From positions 44,205,180-44,269,179 of the forward strand of contig NC_066314.1 in assembly GCF_022539315.1 (NCBI RefSeq): 64,000 bases of DNA, read 5' to 3'. Shown piece by piece: positions 26,701 through 42,600 of the stretch. The translations under genes and the position numbers were made by a program. The DNA comes from Serinus canaria. Its lineage: Eukaryota; Chordata; Aves; Passeriformes; Fringillidae. Position 1 is the stretch's first letter. Each line of letters begins with the position of its first letter. The notes below the pieces were generated by a model. The model saw only the letters and a list, made by a program, of their open reading frames with translations, was not told the DNA's origin and searched no databases.

Positions 26701-29700
26701 CAAGCCGACATTCATGGAGAGGTATCCTGATTTACCTTATGTAGAATTTCAGATACAATCAAATGGGAAATATTTATTTAAATATTCCTACTTATTATCA
26801 GAACATATTTATTAAGAGTTCTGTCCATATTCCAAAATTTTACTTCAAGATGGAGATGAACCCCATGTAAATGCATAATCAACTCAAATGCAATAGCCCT
26901 TTGTATATACTCACTGTCACAAACTTCTAGCATTAAACACTGGCTAGGTCCCATGCATATATACAAAAGGTACTTTGCAAAGGTTTTGTTTTCCTTTTCA
27001 ATTGTTCAGGACCTGACTTCCTTTGCAGCTCTTTGCAGTTGTATAAATTCAGGAATTATATTCAAAATTAAATATCAACGTACAGGATATGAACAGAGAG
27101 TATATATTTTTAAAATTCTTTGGACAGATATTTGCTCGCCGTGGTTTGATTAAGATTGATGAACTGAAGCAATTAGAAGATATCAGTTCTTCTCTGGAAC
27201 GTGCAGAGACAGAAAAGATTTTTAGAGAGGCCACTCTAAAGGTATCATCCTGCAAGTCATTATGAAAAGGTAGAGTAGTTATGATCTCTATGAACAGAAC
27301 ATGTGACATAGATGATGACTGACTTTTTTCTTTGTGTCAGATGTCAGTAATGATTTTCAAGAGAGCAGTATATGAATCCAGAAGAAATCCAAACAGCTTT
27401 CGACGTGAGTCAAAAGTTAACCCGAGAAAAGCAGTAAATGTAAGTCTGACATTTCCTATAATCCTCCTTTTCCTCTACTATTGTCATGTTATGAAACCAT
27501 GATATAATCCTTCGACATACACATGGTGCTATACCCAAGCAGAAAGTTTTATATTTTCGATTTCATAATTAACAGAATCCATTAATAAAACTAAGAACAA
27601 GCTTGGAAGTAGGGAAGATGCACTAATTATTACTTTAGGAAATTAATCAGGAGAGATCTGTGTGGATCTATAAACTACATGGCCTTAATAATCTCCCTCA
27701 TAATTTCTGTTGTACTAATTTTGAAGTAAAATACCATGCAGCAGTGTGTCTGGTTGCTGTGAAATGATTAGTCTACCTAAGTGCTGTACCTGCTTAGTGT
27801 GAGGCTTTGCTATGCCTTTGAAGCATGACATTAATAACAGCAATATATTTTACAGTATGTTCTTTTCTGTTTTGAATGTATACTTGCTTTCTGATGGTGA
27901 AATGTTTTGAAAAAAGTCTTCCTTTATTGCAAGTAGGTTTGGATACCATAAGTCTTAAATGACCTTTTCTTCCTTAGCTGTCATGGCCTCGCACCGCTAC
28001 CGAGCGGCTGCTGGTGGCAATGTTTGATGGTGTTGCAGCTCAGTTCCTCGCCATCCTGGAAGCACTGTCTGATCCTAGCAGGAATCTATTGCCCCCTCAT
28101 CCTCCTGTTCCTGATGAAGTGCAAATTCGTGACGTCACTTCTGAGCTTTTTTCTGCAGGCCTAGAAATCCTCTCAGGTAACAGCTTAAAGAAGCCAAAAC
28201 AGTTGGTGAGGAGCTTGGACCTCCATTTTATTTTGGTGTTTTTCTATTAAAAAAAAAAAAGAATTTGCCTGAAAATATATTTGCTTTATAGCAATAGCAC
28301 CAGTAAGAGGAAGTAGTCTTTCTTATCTTTGCATAATAGAAAATGAAAATCTGGGTTGATCTGCATGGTCTGTTATAATCAGTAAAAATCTGCAGCAGTT
28401 TATGCGTTAATTTTCTAAGCAAACTGGAGTTCACTTTGTAGCAGCCTTTACAGGCTTTACTGTGCCATATATTTATGGCTAAAACAGTGTTAACACAATA
28501 GTGCTTTCACTACTGCTAAGCAGTTCCTGCATATCCTGAGAACAGCTGGATGGGGGTTGGGCAGCCAGGCAGGGTCAAAATACTATGGTGTTTGATGTAT
28601 TCTATTTTTTTTTTTTTTTTAAATTCTATTTAGAGTTAGGTTTAAAAACTTGAGGAAAAGACTGGACTTGATGGTTCCTTGCACACTTTTTTTGCTGGGC
28701 TCTGGACTGAATCTGTATAGTCCTGGGTATAGAGTTATTTTGTCAGTAAAAGGATATCTAGAGACTAAGTACACTTCAGAAGGTTATTTTTCTTGATATG
28801 ATTACTGGCTAATTAGAATGTAACAAGTCTAATAGATTATAAATTGACTTAAGTTGTCTTTGTTGAAGGTGGAGCGAGCAATGCCACCAATAACTTTGGT
28901 ATAATTAATCCATCATCTACTCTTCTGCAGTTGATGCTAGCAGGTAAGCTAGATTGGAATTTCAAAGGAATGTTTAACCCAGTGATGTAAATACTCAGCG
29001 AGCAGAATAATTTTCATGTTAGTACCATTTCTATACATAGCAAATCTGCAAAATGGTGTCCTCTTGGAGTGGTTCTGTGCAGGGCAGGAGCTGGATTTTG
29101 GTGATCAAGCTTGTAGTTCCCTTCCAGCTCATGACAGTGACTGTGGCATATTGTTAGGAGTGCAGAACACTGCTGAATATATTAGCTAAAACACTTGCTG
29201 AGAGTTCCAAGGACCAGGAAGTCTAGTTTCTGCCTTACTGTGGTCTGAATAAACTTGAAAAGTGAGAAAATTGGCTGCCTGTGTGTATATGAACATTTTC
29301 TGATGCGTTAATGAGAAACTCTTGAAAGAAATTGTATGTGTTTCTATGCAATTTTTAAACCAAATTTTGGATAATAAGAGTCTTTACAGGGTGATATGCT
29401 CTTCTTGCAACAGCAAGGACTAGATCCTTGGTATTCTCTACACAAGTGTCTTAATATTAGTAGAGCCTCTTTTGAATGTAACAGGACACTGTGATATAGT
29501 TAAGTGGCCATGGTGGTATTTGTTGAAAGTTTGGATTTGATGATCTTGGAGGTTTTTTCAAACCTTTATGATTCTGTGGTTTCACATCCATCATTAAAGC
29601 AGCTGGTAAACACAGACATTACTGTGAAAAGATAAAGCTATTGTTTCATGTAAAGTTATTAAAAAAACCTTCAAGATTATGCTGACTATTCAAAACTGTG

Positions 29701-32700
29701 TGGAGATTTATCTTTATATTTATCAGTACCCAAATGATGAAAATAAATGAAATTAAACTTTCAATAAACTTCTGAATACATATATATAAAATAGAGAAAA
29801 TATTTTTGTCATCACTGCAGGAGAAGAAAGGGTGTCTGGAGATGCTGCTGTGAAATTTGTAAAATTAGCTTTCAGCTATGAGGAGTGGAACGTCTTTTAT
29901 TCTGCTTTTGAATTTGTTGATAATTTTCTTCAGGTAATCTGAATGTGATTGAGATGTTATTTATTTAGTCTTTTCCTATGAGGGTAAGGAATATTCAAAA
30001 TACATATTTTAAACACCAATTTCTATGTTTTTTTCATCTCAATTAGGCTCAAGATGACCCAACGTGGAAGAAAGCTGACATTGAACTCAAACTTCTTACA
30101 TTGATGCAGCCTATAGTATTCCCAGGAAAATTTGATCGTAGTTTTTCTATTACTGATGGTGGTAAGAGCAAAGAAGGCAGCACACATCAGGGTTCTGAAA
30201 AGACACAGACAATTAGAAGTGAGTGTTGTTCAGTTATAGTTGTATTTGAATTTCAAATATTTTTGCAGCAAGAGGTTTTGTAAATTATTTAAAAACTATG
30301 TAATATGGTTCATGCAGTAGTCTATGACAAAAAGTAGTAGTTGAGAAAATGCCACCTATTTTTTCCAGTTTTCAGTTGTCAAAATATGACTTTATACTAT
30401 TTCCCTTAAATGGAAAATGCATGAAGTATGTTAAACATGTGTCACGTTATAAGCAAAGATGCAAAATGATTGAATGTTTTCAGGGGAAAAGTGAAAAAGG
30501 TCTTTGAAGGGTTTTTTTTGTCCATTCTTATACCTAATTTATGAAAAATTTCTTTACAAAGAAGCAAGAGAAACTTGTTAGAGCAATCGCAGTTTAATTC
30601 CATGACAATCAAAAACCTGGATATGTCTCGAAAACTTCGTTTCCTAGAAATGGAAATGCTCACTTTTCACAGAAGTGAATAAACTTGGAATAATCTGTCT
30701 TCCTCTGAATTTACTGTTTCTTAGAACATGTTATCTTCTGGCTTATATTAGTAAATCAGTTCACTCAGATATTTTCAAATTTAGGTTTTAAATTAGATAT
30801 AATGTCTTGCCTTTTCTCCCTGCCCTTTTTTTTTTTTTAATAAATGCTGAATGTAGAGGAATCCTTAAAACCTGGAAATCCTCTTCGTGATGTTATGATT
30901 TTGGCAACAAAGGCATTTTCCTATGTCTCCACATTTGAGCAGGTAATAATAGAATTTGAGACATTTCTTCTCAATGTATCACTTAATCCATGATGAATGC
31001 CTATAATTGGGGATCAAAGGAATTGGTTGCATGACTAACAAAATTCAAGAATATAAAAAGTGAAAAAATGTAATTATGAGTGTTATCAGTTCTTGAATTA
31101 AAAAATTCATTTTTTAAAAATGCTTTGTAATTGGTTACTTTAAAATTGCTTATTAGATATTACATCTATTTGGAAGACTGTAGGGCTGATTCCATGTTTC
31201 AGCTAATCAAGCAGAGATCAAATTTCTTTATGTATGTTAGTTTTAGGTGGGAAATATGCTTAGCTGTGGAAAGCACTTCTGCAATATTTATAGAAATGGG
31301 GGCAGCTACCCTAAGGAATGATAAAGCTTTTTTAACAGCATTGTCTGCAATCTAAGGTAATTTCTCACTGCAAAAAACTGAAACAAGCAGCAGCAACAAC
31401 AAAACCAATGAGAGTCTTCCGTGTAGAAATAATCCCATTATGTATCTGATGATTTATTCCCTGAGTAACCAGTTTTACTTGCTCAAACTGATATTTCCCC
31501 TTAATCTGCTATGGAGAGGGGAAGAAATTATAGTGCAATGTCACCACTACTAGCACTTGTATTAAAATAGTTTGTGATCCAAAAGGCTAATGAAAATTTT
31601 CCTTAGAAAAAACCTGTTCTGATAACATGGCTTATATCTTAACTGCAAAATTTATTTAAGATATTATTTGAATATTGCCACAATTTGAGTGTACGTGGAG
31701 CACACACATTTTTAGCTTCAGATGTAGTATATTTAGCTAAAGTATCGTGCCTGTGAGGTACCCCACAGATTACTTTAGATAGCATGATTTGTCAGTTTTT
31801 AGTGTGACCTCTGTATGGAGGCAGTTACCTGGATTTAAACTCTACTGGTTCTTCTGCCCTTTCCTGCAAATCATCTTGATCTTTTGTCCAAAGAAAGACA
31901 AATTCACCTCTGACTAACAGAGCATTCACTGATGGTGAAATTGCATGATGTATAGCTGAGGCCATCTAGCAGCTTGCTGCCACCCAACCAGTGGCAAAAA
32001 AAAATTTTATTTATATTTTTCCATTTTTTTTTTCTCCTCCCAGTTTCATTATCAATATCCCATGAATCTTATGCTCAAATATATATGGGAGTGTAAGTAG
32101 TGTGGATATATCAGGTTTCACTGCACCTGAGATACTAGTTCAACTCTGCTATATTTGGTGATAAAGATGTGTACTGATCCTTACTCTTGAGAATGTGTTT
32201 AACGCATGGATGGATTCTATTGCCTTTTAAAATGTGTTAATTGGGAGGTTAACCTACTAGAGTTTAGAATTTGTTAATTATTCTCTTTGTTAGCTGCAGA
32301 TAGGGTTTAACATTTCTTTCACTTGTTAGGTATTTCAGTCCAAATTTTTTCTAGTTGTTTTTCACTGCTTCATCTTCTCAAATGCACCAACAGCCCATGG
32401 AAGTACTCTCTCAAGCAAAATGAAACTATTAATTTAGATTTTCTTCTGCAAATATTTAAAGATTTAATAAAAATGAAGTTTCTCCAGAATCTGTTTCAGC
32501 ATTATAGTTAATTTGCACTCTCATGTAATTTTCATCTCACTGATTTCCTTGTCTGTGTTACTTTTAAGAGCTTGCCAATAAAGAAAAAAACTCCCCAAAC
32601 CTCTAAACCCGCTAATATTGTTGTGAAAAAAAAAAGCTTGGGAGCTCTACCAGAAATTATTTTAAAAAATTATTTCTAAAGCTTTCAACATGTTGTCATC

Positions 32701-35700
32701 TCTTCTAAGAAGGTGACACATTTTATTTACGTGTGTTGAAAAATGTTGAGACTGTTTATGTACTGGGCTATTTGTGTGTTTATATGCCTACCCATTTCCA
32801 CAGTTATATTGTTTTTTCTTTCCAGAATGTCCATCCTGACAAAGAAATACTGGTTGATGTAGTAATGTGTTTGTGGCAGAAGTGTAAAATGGAACTTCAG
32901 GAAATCCAAAAGTGTGGAAGTCACTGCTTAGAATATATCCACAAACACCAAGCTTACCAAGTACTCCTTCATTGTATTGTATTTCTCTTAATATGAAAGC
33001 AGTTTGTTATAGTAAAGGCAGTGAAATACTGGTATCCAGTCTAAGTGCTTTTTCTTATGTTAAAGTGCAGATAAATCTTCTTGAAAATATGAATCATATC
33101 TACACTTTGAACATACTGTACTCACATCTGCTAGTACCAAAATATTCTCTTAGTCTTTTTGCAATAAAGTAGCCTCCTGTCTGCCAGTGGGCCACAGTGA
33201 TAAGAAGCTAAATTTGTTAAAACATTTGGGCAGGATGTTAGAAGAATTTGAGATGTTGTGGCAGAAAATATCAATGAATTTTAAGAAAGTTGCCTAGATC
33301 AGTTGAATGAAGTGGCAAAAACCTTACAACTTCAGACAAGGGAGATGGGAGTCAATAGTAGAATATTCAGCCTGTGGGATAGTCACAGCCTTACCTTGAA
33401 TTTGTCCTGTGGGTGAGAGGCTCTTGGTGAAATGGGCGCTCTGGGCTGCCAGTTGGTGCTAACCAAGCAGTTTCCAGAGGAGTTAATATTGTGACTGTAT
33501 ATAGCAAAATTGTTTGGAGGTTCCCCAGAAGGTTATTTTCCTCTGTATGTACAACAGTAGTGTTTGGGTCTCTTTTATTCCGAGTTTAAATGGGAAGATG
33601 TGGAGATAAATGAGAAGCATGTAATCAAATCTTTTGGGAGGCTTACTGCACTAGAGCAAGGTATAAAAGTTATGGCTGTAGAACATTCATAAAACTTTGC
33701 AAAAGGAATGGCAAATAATAATGTTCTAAAATAAAAAAGTCTGGTGTCTGAAGGAACAGGGGCTATGGAGCAGTATAAATTCAGCATCTTAGTCTGGTGA
33801 CATTTAAAAAAAATAAGCCAGATCCAGGAAGGGAGTTGTGTGCATGCTTGTGAATATTTTTAGTTTTGAATGCAAAACCCTGTCTACCTCTGTAATACAT
33901 AAAGGTTGTCTAAAAATTTATCTCTGTCTTGATTCTTTTATTCTCCATTTCTTCATTTTCCCCATTTTTAGTGGGTTCATGTACTCTGGATAATGAATGA
34001 AATAATTGAGAGGAGCAACCTAGCAGACACTAATGTAATGTTTGCAGAGATAACTTTATGTCTAGCTGCAATACTGGAAAATGTAGCTGATTCTACAAGT
34101 GAATCTAAGGACCAAGAAGGTAAAGCTTTCAAGAAAAAAATGAGTCTACTTTCAAGAATGACTTTAAAGATTGGAGCTTTTCTGAGCTGAAAAACTAATA
34201 TACATATTTAAAAAATATTGTGAAGAGGCTGTTGAGAGTAGAAGAACAGTGTTTTTAGCACAAAATTTCACCCATTATTGGAGCTAATGAAACCAATTTT
34301 TCCAAGGATTCGTGATTTTTCCTTAGATTTCCAGTTTTACTGAAGTAACCCTGTTTTGAATTACATCTCTTATTACTCACCCTCCTCACAGGTCTTCTAC
34401 ACGTCTCTTAGCCCCTTCAGGGTAGCCTCAGATCACTCCTATTTTCTCTGATTGTGGGCTAGGCAAAAAGGCAGTACCTGCTGTGGCTCGTTGGAGCCTT
34501 CAAATGCTCGTTGATTAGTTGCAGGCCAAAGAAATGAGGAAAATATGGAGATCATACTGAAGCTTTTGCATGTATTGGATCATCAGTTTAGTTTTCTTCT
34601 CTATGTATTCTTGATTTTTGTGTAGTAATTTAATTGTTTTTGAAGTTGAACTTGGCTGACATTATTGGGATATGCTCTCACCATCACATTAAACAAGTTT
34701 CCTTACAAAACCTGACTAATGCTGTACAATATGTATATTTAGACATACTTTAAAAGCTCTCTGTTGTGTATTTTGGAATATGAATCATAAATCTTGTAAA
34801 TGTAGAGTAAATGTTAAGGATCTTATTAGACCATATCTAGAAACAGAAAGAAAATTATAATAGTTTTGCACTTTTGGAAACAAAAGATATTGGGAAATTA
34901 CTCTGCTATGAAGGTAGGGTAGGTATTGGTTTTGGTGGTTTTATGAAAATCATAACATTCTTAGGAAGACTAAATGAGAACCTCATTGTAGCACCCTTCC
35001 TTTTTCATTCAGTTTCAATATGTCTTTTTGGAGGAAAAAAAAAGCTGAATAGATGGGATCTATTGGTCAAAACAGGCTGACAGTCAACCACGTGCTTGTG
35101 TTGAAAAGCACCTATTTACTGCATGAATACTGAGTGGATACAAATTTTCTTTTTTATGAGGAAGAGATAGTGAACAAGCCAAAACAGGCATGCAAAAGTG
35201 GCACAAGTAGTGACTAGAAGGTTGTTCCTCTGAAAGCACAAAAAAAAATATTTCAGCAAAGAAATGAAATGAAAGGGTTTAACAAAGAGCTAAAAAATTG
35301 TTTTGTTTTGCAGAGGGAAACATAGGTTTTGATGCTTTCTTCATAAATGAAAGTAATTTAAACAATCAAAGCAAACTTTTACAAGCTGATAATACTGCTT
35401 TAAGAAATACTAAAATGATATAGTATTTATCATAATATGACTTCTTATTCTTAAAAATCGTTCTATAAGTGAAATTAACTGTGAATTAGATAATAATAGG
35501 TTTGTATTGATTTCAAAATGGAGAATTGATATGAATGCTACAAAAATATGAGGAACTATAGAATGAGTCCTAGTTTCATTAGCTTGGATATGATGTGGTA
35601 TGAAATATTACCTTTAAAATACAATGTTATTGGCTAGTAATATCCTGTATTAGTGTAACTATACATAGGCTGCTGTGTGTCTAAGCCCTGGAAAGCTCCT

Positions 35701-36639
35701 CAAGAAACAATATCATTATCTTTCATAGTCAAACACTGAAAAATGGAATTATTGCCAGTCTGAAATTAGAAGTGGAGCTGATCAAATGGTACTAAAATTT
35801 TCTGGATTTATTTGATTTTCACTTCTGCTTTTCTTTCTATAACAAAGGAGGAAGTGCTTCTCTTTCACAAGATGAAACCTGTGATATGCCTGAAATACTG
35901 ATGGTAATGTCCAATTTATCTTCATTGATACATTGATTTTGAATAGAATAAGTATACTTTTGCTTGAAGCTTTTGATACTATTTTGTATTTAATTTTGCA
36001 AAGATGAAATGTTTCACTCAATCCTACTAGTGCAGAGGAAAAAAAGCAAAGATATTATCAATCCTTTTGCTGGAAGGGATTGTAATTGTAAGTTTTTTTA
36101 CAGCATGAGAATAGTGATATACTTTAGTATAGTGATTTACCACAGTATACCTTTTTTTTAATGCTAATCTGTAGTACCAGCCTTAAATGGTTTATTGTCA
36201 CATTTTAGTAAGATAGTAGAAATTGTAGTCCTTGCTTAATTTAGGGAAATATTTTGTGTTGTGGTTTTTTTTCCTTTCTGTAAGGATCATGTGGATTAGG
36301 TGGAACATCCTGAGTGTCCTTGTTTTTTTCACCACTTTGCAGAATTTTCCAATCAAATGACTTCCTAAAGCATATTAAGGAAAAATTATACATGTTAGCC
36401 TGAGGATTCAGGAGTGTTGTCAGTCATGTCTTAATGCTTACACACGTGGACAGGGTTTAGTTCAGTGACAGGCTACTTAAATGTGGTGTTTCCTGAAAAA
36501 ACTGTGTTTTCTTAATAGTGTTTAGGCATTGAAAAACTGCAAATACTATGTTTTCAATTTAATTCTTTAAATTTGGTTGCATTCTGATATAAGCGAACTC
36601 TGAGGTGTGGGGTTTTTTTTGTGGGTTTTTTTTGGGTGT

Positions 36640-36671
<32 letters not shown>

Positions 36672-39600
36672 TTTTTTTTCTTGAGCTGAAGGAAAATTGG
36701 TCCTACTTGAAATTTAAACCATTGACATTAGTATACTAAGGTATGGGAAGCAGTACTTATGTAAAGATTGTGTGACAGTTTTAAACTTCAGCAGCTAAAG
36801 AGAAAAGTGCATTACTTTTGATTGTCCATATTATAGTTTTTAATGTCATCTAAGGAAATGAGTTTATCTGGGTTTTCATTTCAGAAAACGCCTACAGAAC
36901 AATTACAAATTGCTTATGAAGTTCTTGAAAAAGCAATTAATGGCATGAACACATCTCGGTTAATGACCCTTTTACCTGATGGAAAATCGATATTTGACAG
37001 CTGCTGTACAAAGGTAAAGTTTACAAAAAGCTACACTGCAACAAAATCTATCAGTAATATATTGTATTTTGATGTCACAAACCTCATATTTTCTTCATAG
37101 TTAGAAATCTTAGCACTATCAAATGTACCTCATCTTCTGAGCCATGTAAGAAGAGAATAGAAAAAATATATCTCTGTGCATTAGTGTTGTGGTTTAACCC
37201 CTGCTGGTAACTGAGCCCCTCACAGCTGCTCAGCAGTCCCTCACAGTGTCCTGGGGAGAGGTAAAAGCCAGAGAACTCATGGGATAAGGAACTCATTGAG
37301 ATAAGGCCAGTTTAATGGGGGAAGCAAAAGCTGTGCACACAGGCAAAGCAACTGGTGAATTAATTCACCACTTCCCACAGGCAGGCAGGAGTTCAGCCAG
37401 CTCCAGGAGTCTCCATCACCTGTAGTTTGGGTGACTTGGGAAGACAAATGCTGTCACTCAAGCATCTGCCCCTTCCTCCTTCCCCGAGGTTCATGTACTG
37501 ACCATGGTGTTTTAGGGGCTGGAACATCTCCTTGGTCAGTGGAATCACCTGCCCTGGTTGTGCCTCCTCCCAGCTTCTTGTGCCTCCTCAGCCTCCTCTC
37601 TGGTGGGCTGGTGTGAGATGAACTGCTGTCACAGCCTTGATGCTGTGTGAGCACAGCTTCTCAGTAATGAAGACATCCCTGACATTAGCAACACTATTTC
37701 CAGCACAAATCCAAACCACTGCTCCATACCAGGGACTACGAAGAAAACTAACTCTGCCTAAGCCAAAGCCAGCACAAGTTGAAAGGGCATTTTTCTCTTT
37801 CAATAACAAACTATGAACTCCTTTAGGCTTTCTTTAACATTTTCTTTTGAAATAATGATAATATATTGATTTCTTAATAAGAACAGAAATCCTTTTCCTA
37901 TTTATTGCTTGCAACTGTTTATTATTAAAATCAGGTTTTGTTCTTGATGTGAGTTCAGATTTTCTAAATATTTTCATTCTATATCAATATGATATTTGTT
38001 CTATGGATTGGTAACACAGTAAAAGATAGTTTTTACAGTTTTGTCTTTATTATTGATCCAGTTTTCTATTGATTCTCAGATTTTGTCTATTTCTCTTTGT
38101 CCATTTTCCATGCTCTCACTGTCTGGTCACTCTCCTTTCCATGCTTTCTTGATTGACTGCATATTACACAAATATGACAAATTTCAGTGTTTGTCAGTTT
38201 ACTGAAATAATATCAATATCAAGAAAAATGCAGTAAGCTAAGTAGTGGAGGTTTGTATTTGCTTAATCGCCACTTCCTATTTTTTAGGTGGATTCAAATG
38301 ATCAGAATTTGAATTCTTTTTTGGGAAATGGTAATGATAAAAGAGGAACAGATAATGGTTTTGTGACAGATTTACACTTGGAGCTCATTCAGGCCCAACA
38401 TCGAGTAGCTGTGAAACTTCTTAAAATTATACAAGGTAGGCTTCACTCAAGTTAAATAATCTTTATGACTTGATTAGAATCTTTTTTGCTAATGTATTCT
38501 GTAGTACTAAGAAATAAAGGAGTATCTGCTTTCTGGAGAGGAGCTGATGTTGAGCAGTTTGTATGCCACATATAGACAGAAATAATGTACTAAATTGGCA
38601 GAATTTAGATTTACACGATACTAGTCTGCAACTTCCACTCAACCAATGGGAGTTAAACTTTGCTGCAACTAATGGATTTCATTTCTAGACACTAGGTTGT
38701 TTATAATATTAACTTTTACAATGCCAGTAAAGAAAAATGTTCTGCAGATTTTTCTTCTGTCATGCTAATTTTCTCTCTAGAGAATGACTTTAATATTTTA
38801 TTCAGTACTCTTTGTAATTTGTACTTCTACTCCTGTGAAGTTGTTTTTGTAAGTCAGGAGATACTCCACTCTTGCCAAATGGCTTCTGAAGAAAACTCAG
38901 CGTGTTCTTTCTTTCTTAGTGTTGTTTTGGTTTTTTTAAATTAAAACCTAGTATTAGTTTGACACTGTAGAGCTACACTGTGCCCTGCTCCCTATGATCA
39001 AACAAAACCTCTCTTTTTCTGTGGTGTTAATATAACTACTAAAGAGGTTAGGCAGGAAGGTGGAATATTTTTACTGGCATAATCTGTACAAGAAATTCTA
39101 CTTGAACCAAAAAAAAGAATGTGAGAAGGAGCAGAGCTTTACTATAAGTTTACATAATAATCTCTCACTCCTTTTTTTGCAATAGTACTATCAAAATAAC
39201 TCAGTATTTCCTTCCCACACAGGTCCTCAAGTTGTTGACAGAAGTCCTAAGTCTAGTAAATCTCAGGAGAAGAATACTGAACATTTCCAATATTTATCAG
39301 GTAAAACATTACTTAAGGTTTTAGAAGTATAAGAAATTATTGCCATGATATTACAAATGTCTTGAAATATCTGTTTTCTAGAGGAACTTATAATGAAAAA
39401 AATTAAAAGGAATAAGCTATCCAGAGCAATCTTTTTGATGCAAAAGGCTGCACAGAAGTTCCCTGAAGACTTAACTACTACTTCCCAAAGGCAGCTACTG
39501 GAGGTAATAAGAAAAACCTTATGATAGAACTTCTTTACCATTAGCACAGTTTTTTCATGTTTTGTGTAATTGAGACACATAATACTACTTCTTATAAAAG

Positions 39601-42600
39601 CAAGAAAAATGGAAGGAACTTGAGAATCATTGTGGGTGTTTAACTTCTATTGTCAATTTTTTCCTGAGAAGTTTCAAAGAATAAATTGACCTTAAAACAA
39701 GGAAAGAGCACATCCCCAAATTTTGTGCATACATGCAAAATTCAGGAAACCTGAGAGCAGATAAGATCTTTTCTTCTGTACTGTATCTCCTGGACTTTGG
39801 ATTTACAAACCTAGACATTAGCAAAATGTCATTCAGATTTCCTTACTTTGACAACCTTTCACATTGTTCTTTTTCCCAGATCTCCAAGTCTTAAATTACT
39901 TTAGCTGGTGATGATGACATGGACTTTATTTTATTCTTTTTGAATATTCTTTTAGATATTGGGATTTTGCAATCTATTGGAGCTAAAAGCAGAGTCTTCC
40001 TGGGTTCATTTCAGTCTCTTGAAATCAATGAGAGTATTTCCATTGACATTTGTGCCAGCATCTGTCCATGAAAATTGCCTGCTCATCAACAGGGCTTGAA
40101 ATTTCTTTATGGCTTGTACAACAGATAACAGAACCTGCAATTTTCACTATGTAAAATATAAAAGAGTATTTTAAACAAGGTTACTAGAAATTGTTTTTTT
40201 TTTTTATATGCCACAAATTTGAAAGCATAAGTAATACAAATATTTATTACATCAGAAGAATGCAAAAACTGTATCAGAAAATGCATACATTAAAAATATC
40301 TCTCATATATTTGTAAAAGATGTGTTATTTGTGAAAGTCGTATCAGATGTTGTAATATGGTATGCAAATTGTAACTGTAATCACCAGTGAAGAGAAGCAT
40401 TCCCAAGAAGTATCTGGTTATCCCAAGCAAATATTTACCAGCTCTTACACTGACCTTCAGTACCTTTTGCTTATGTGCACTGTTGATCCAGAAAGATGTA
40501 GATAAAAAAAATATAACTGCAGATAGTTGGCAGAAAATATTTGAGTTCATTTTGTCTGGACAAACTTAGCATGATCTCTTCTGATATTTGTTTTATGATG
40601 AAATATTTAATTATATGCTCAATTAATTTTCCTGCTTGAGGTGGATGGTGCTCACTTAATAAGGAGCAAATCCATACTTTTATTTTCATGCTTTTGCTTT
40701 TTTTGTATTGTAGAGTTTTATATAGAATTGCATCTTCTGGTCTTTTCTCCTGTAATCAGCACAATATGCTACAAATCTGTTTTTGTTATGTAGCAAAATA
40801 GGAAGCAGTTTATTTTATTTTGAGAAGCATACAAATAACTGTTTCTCTTGCAGTAAACAACTGAGTAGATATGGAAGCTTCTGAGTCATATGTGTTTACT
40901 CAATTGCATCAAACTGCTTAATGAGCTGCTATGCATTTTTATTATTTCTTTCACAGTTGTTTTCCTGTCCTGTATGTCTAGTTGGACATCCAGGTTTTTA
41001 CAGAATTGGATACACTGGTTTTCATTGGCCAGTTGGAATATGAATTTATGTGATTAAGTTAGTATCATGGTGCAAGTCTGTGACAGAGGCAGGGATAAAA
41101 TGTATTTTATCACAGGTCAAGCATCTGGGGTTTTTATGGTGACATTTGGCTTCCTCATCCGCAAGATTATTCTTGCTCATCTTGCATCACTGCCACTTTT
41201 ATTATCTTCCAAGTTCTACAATTACTGAAGTACAGGTCATGCTGTACCACTCTCAGTCATAACACCATCTTTAATCAAGCTGGGAGCATTTTCACCCTTG
41301 CACGTAATCAGAAATATCTCCTCAGACAAGAATGAGTCCTTGATACTTTTAATTAAAAATTGTGTCACAGGACTGCTTACAAAGGGGAAGTATAGTTTTT
41401 AAGGAAGCAATGAAGCTTCAAACTGCTGATTGCAAAAGCTGAATGGTTGTGTGATAGGAAGATTCACTCTGTATCTTGTTCTTTATCTTATATCCTTCCT
41501 GCAGTGTGTAACCCTAATCTAAAGGGTTGAGGGAATGAGGTGGAATGGTAGGGCTGTGAAAATGATTAGCTATGCAAAAGGCTCTAGTAAATTTTAGCTC
41601 CCTGTTTCACTCATTTCACCATAAACCTGAAATCTTGTCAAAATTTTTTGGGCATGAGATTCCAGGCTTAGTTTGTGATCTGACCACTATGGTGTAGTCT
41701 TCTAAACGTATGAGGACAGAAACAAGGAACTGTTAAGGTGCAAGATTATAGGATTGTCACTGAATTACCAATAACTTGGATTTTTTTTTCTCATTTTATC
41801 TTTCAGACTCAGCTCAGCATAAGTCCTTGGTCCAGTGTAGGGTACTAAAAGGTGTCAAATAAAATTTCTAGTTGTAGAAATATGTAATTTCTTGTCTCTA
41901 CAAAAAATGTAATCCTTGTTCATCTCTGTGAGTTGGCCTTTTTGGCTTTGATATGCACTGAACAGCTGCCACAAGTAAAGATGCTGAAGTACTAAGTTCT
42001 TAATATTAGATTGACAAGTTAAGTTTCTCTTGAACTGGCAGTGAAATCAAGGTGAAGAAACCTAACAATTTGCTATTCAGTCAAGTAAGAAAAAAGTGTA
42101 GCCTTGATCTCCAACCAAATGGCCACATAATCACTGTATTCAGGATGTCCCCACATCTTTGATACCTGACTGTCAGTCAGCTTTCAGCTGTCTATAGTTA
42201 ACCAAGGGAAAAATGGCTTAGCCTACTTTTTCTGGACCCACATTCTCCTCCTTTTTCTTTATTTATAGACTTTTTTTTTCCCTGTTTCTGAAGTACAAAA
42301 AATTCAGTCCAACTGCTTCTACAGCTCCTCTAGAAATTCCACAGATTAGGTTTCCAGCTCTCTCCTAAACAGGAGTTGATATCTTTTTTATTTCTTGTTG
42401 GAGTTAACCACTGGCTGGCACTAATTGCTTATCAACATTATATGTGATCACTATCTTTTTTCCTATAGGTTCTTCCAAAATTAGATATACTTCTTTCATA
42501 GCATTCTCTAATTATGAAATTAATCTGCGTGTATAAGCTTACACCATTCATCCTCATTTAGGATGTAGGATAATATGAAAACTTTACTGCATAGCAGTGA

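Noticed and set aside
28200..28210. Alternative donor for exon 9 at TTG|GTGAGG
   Set aside because: It would leave the wrong phase for exon 10, while CTCTCAG|GTAACA joins in frame.
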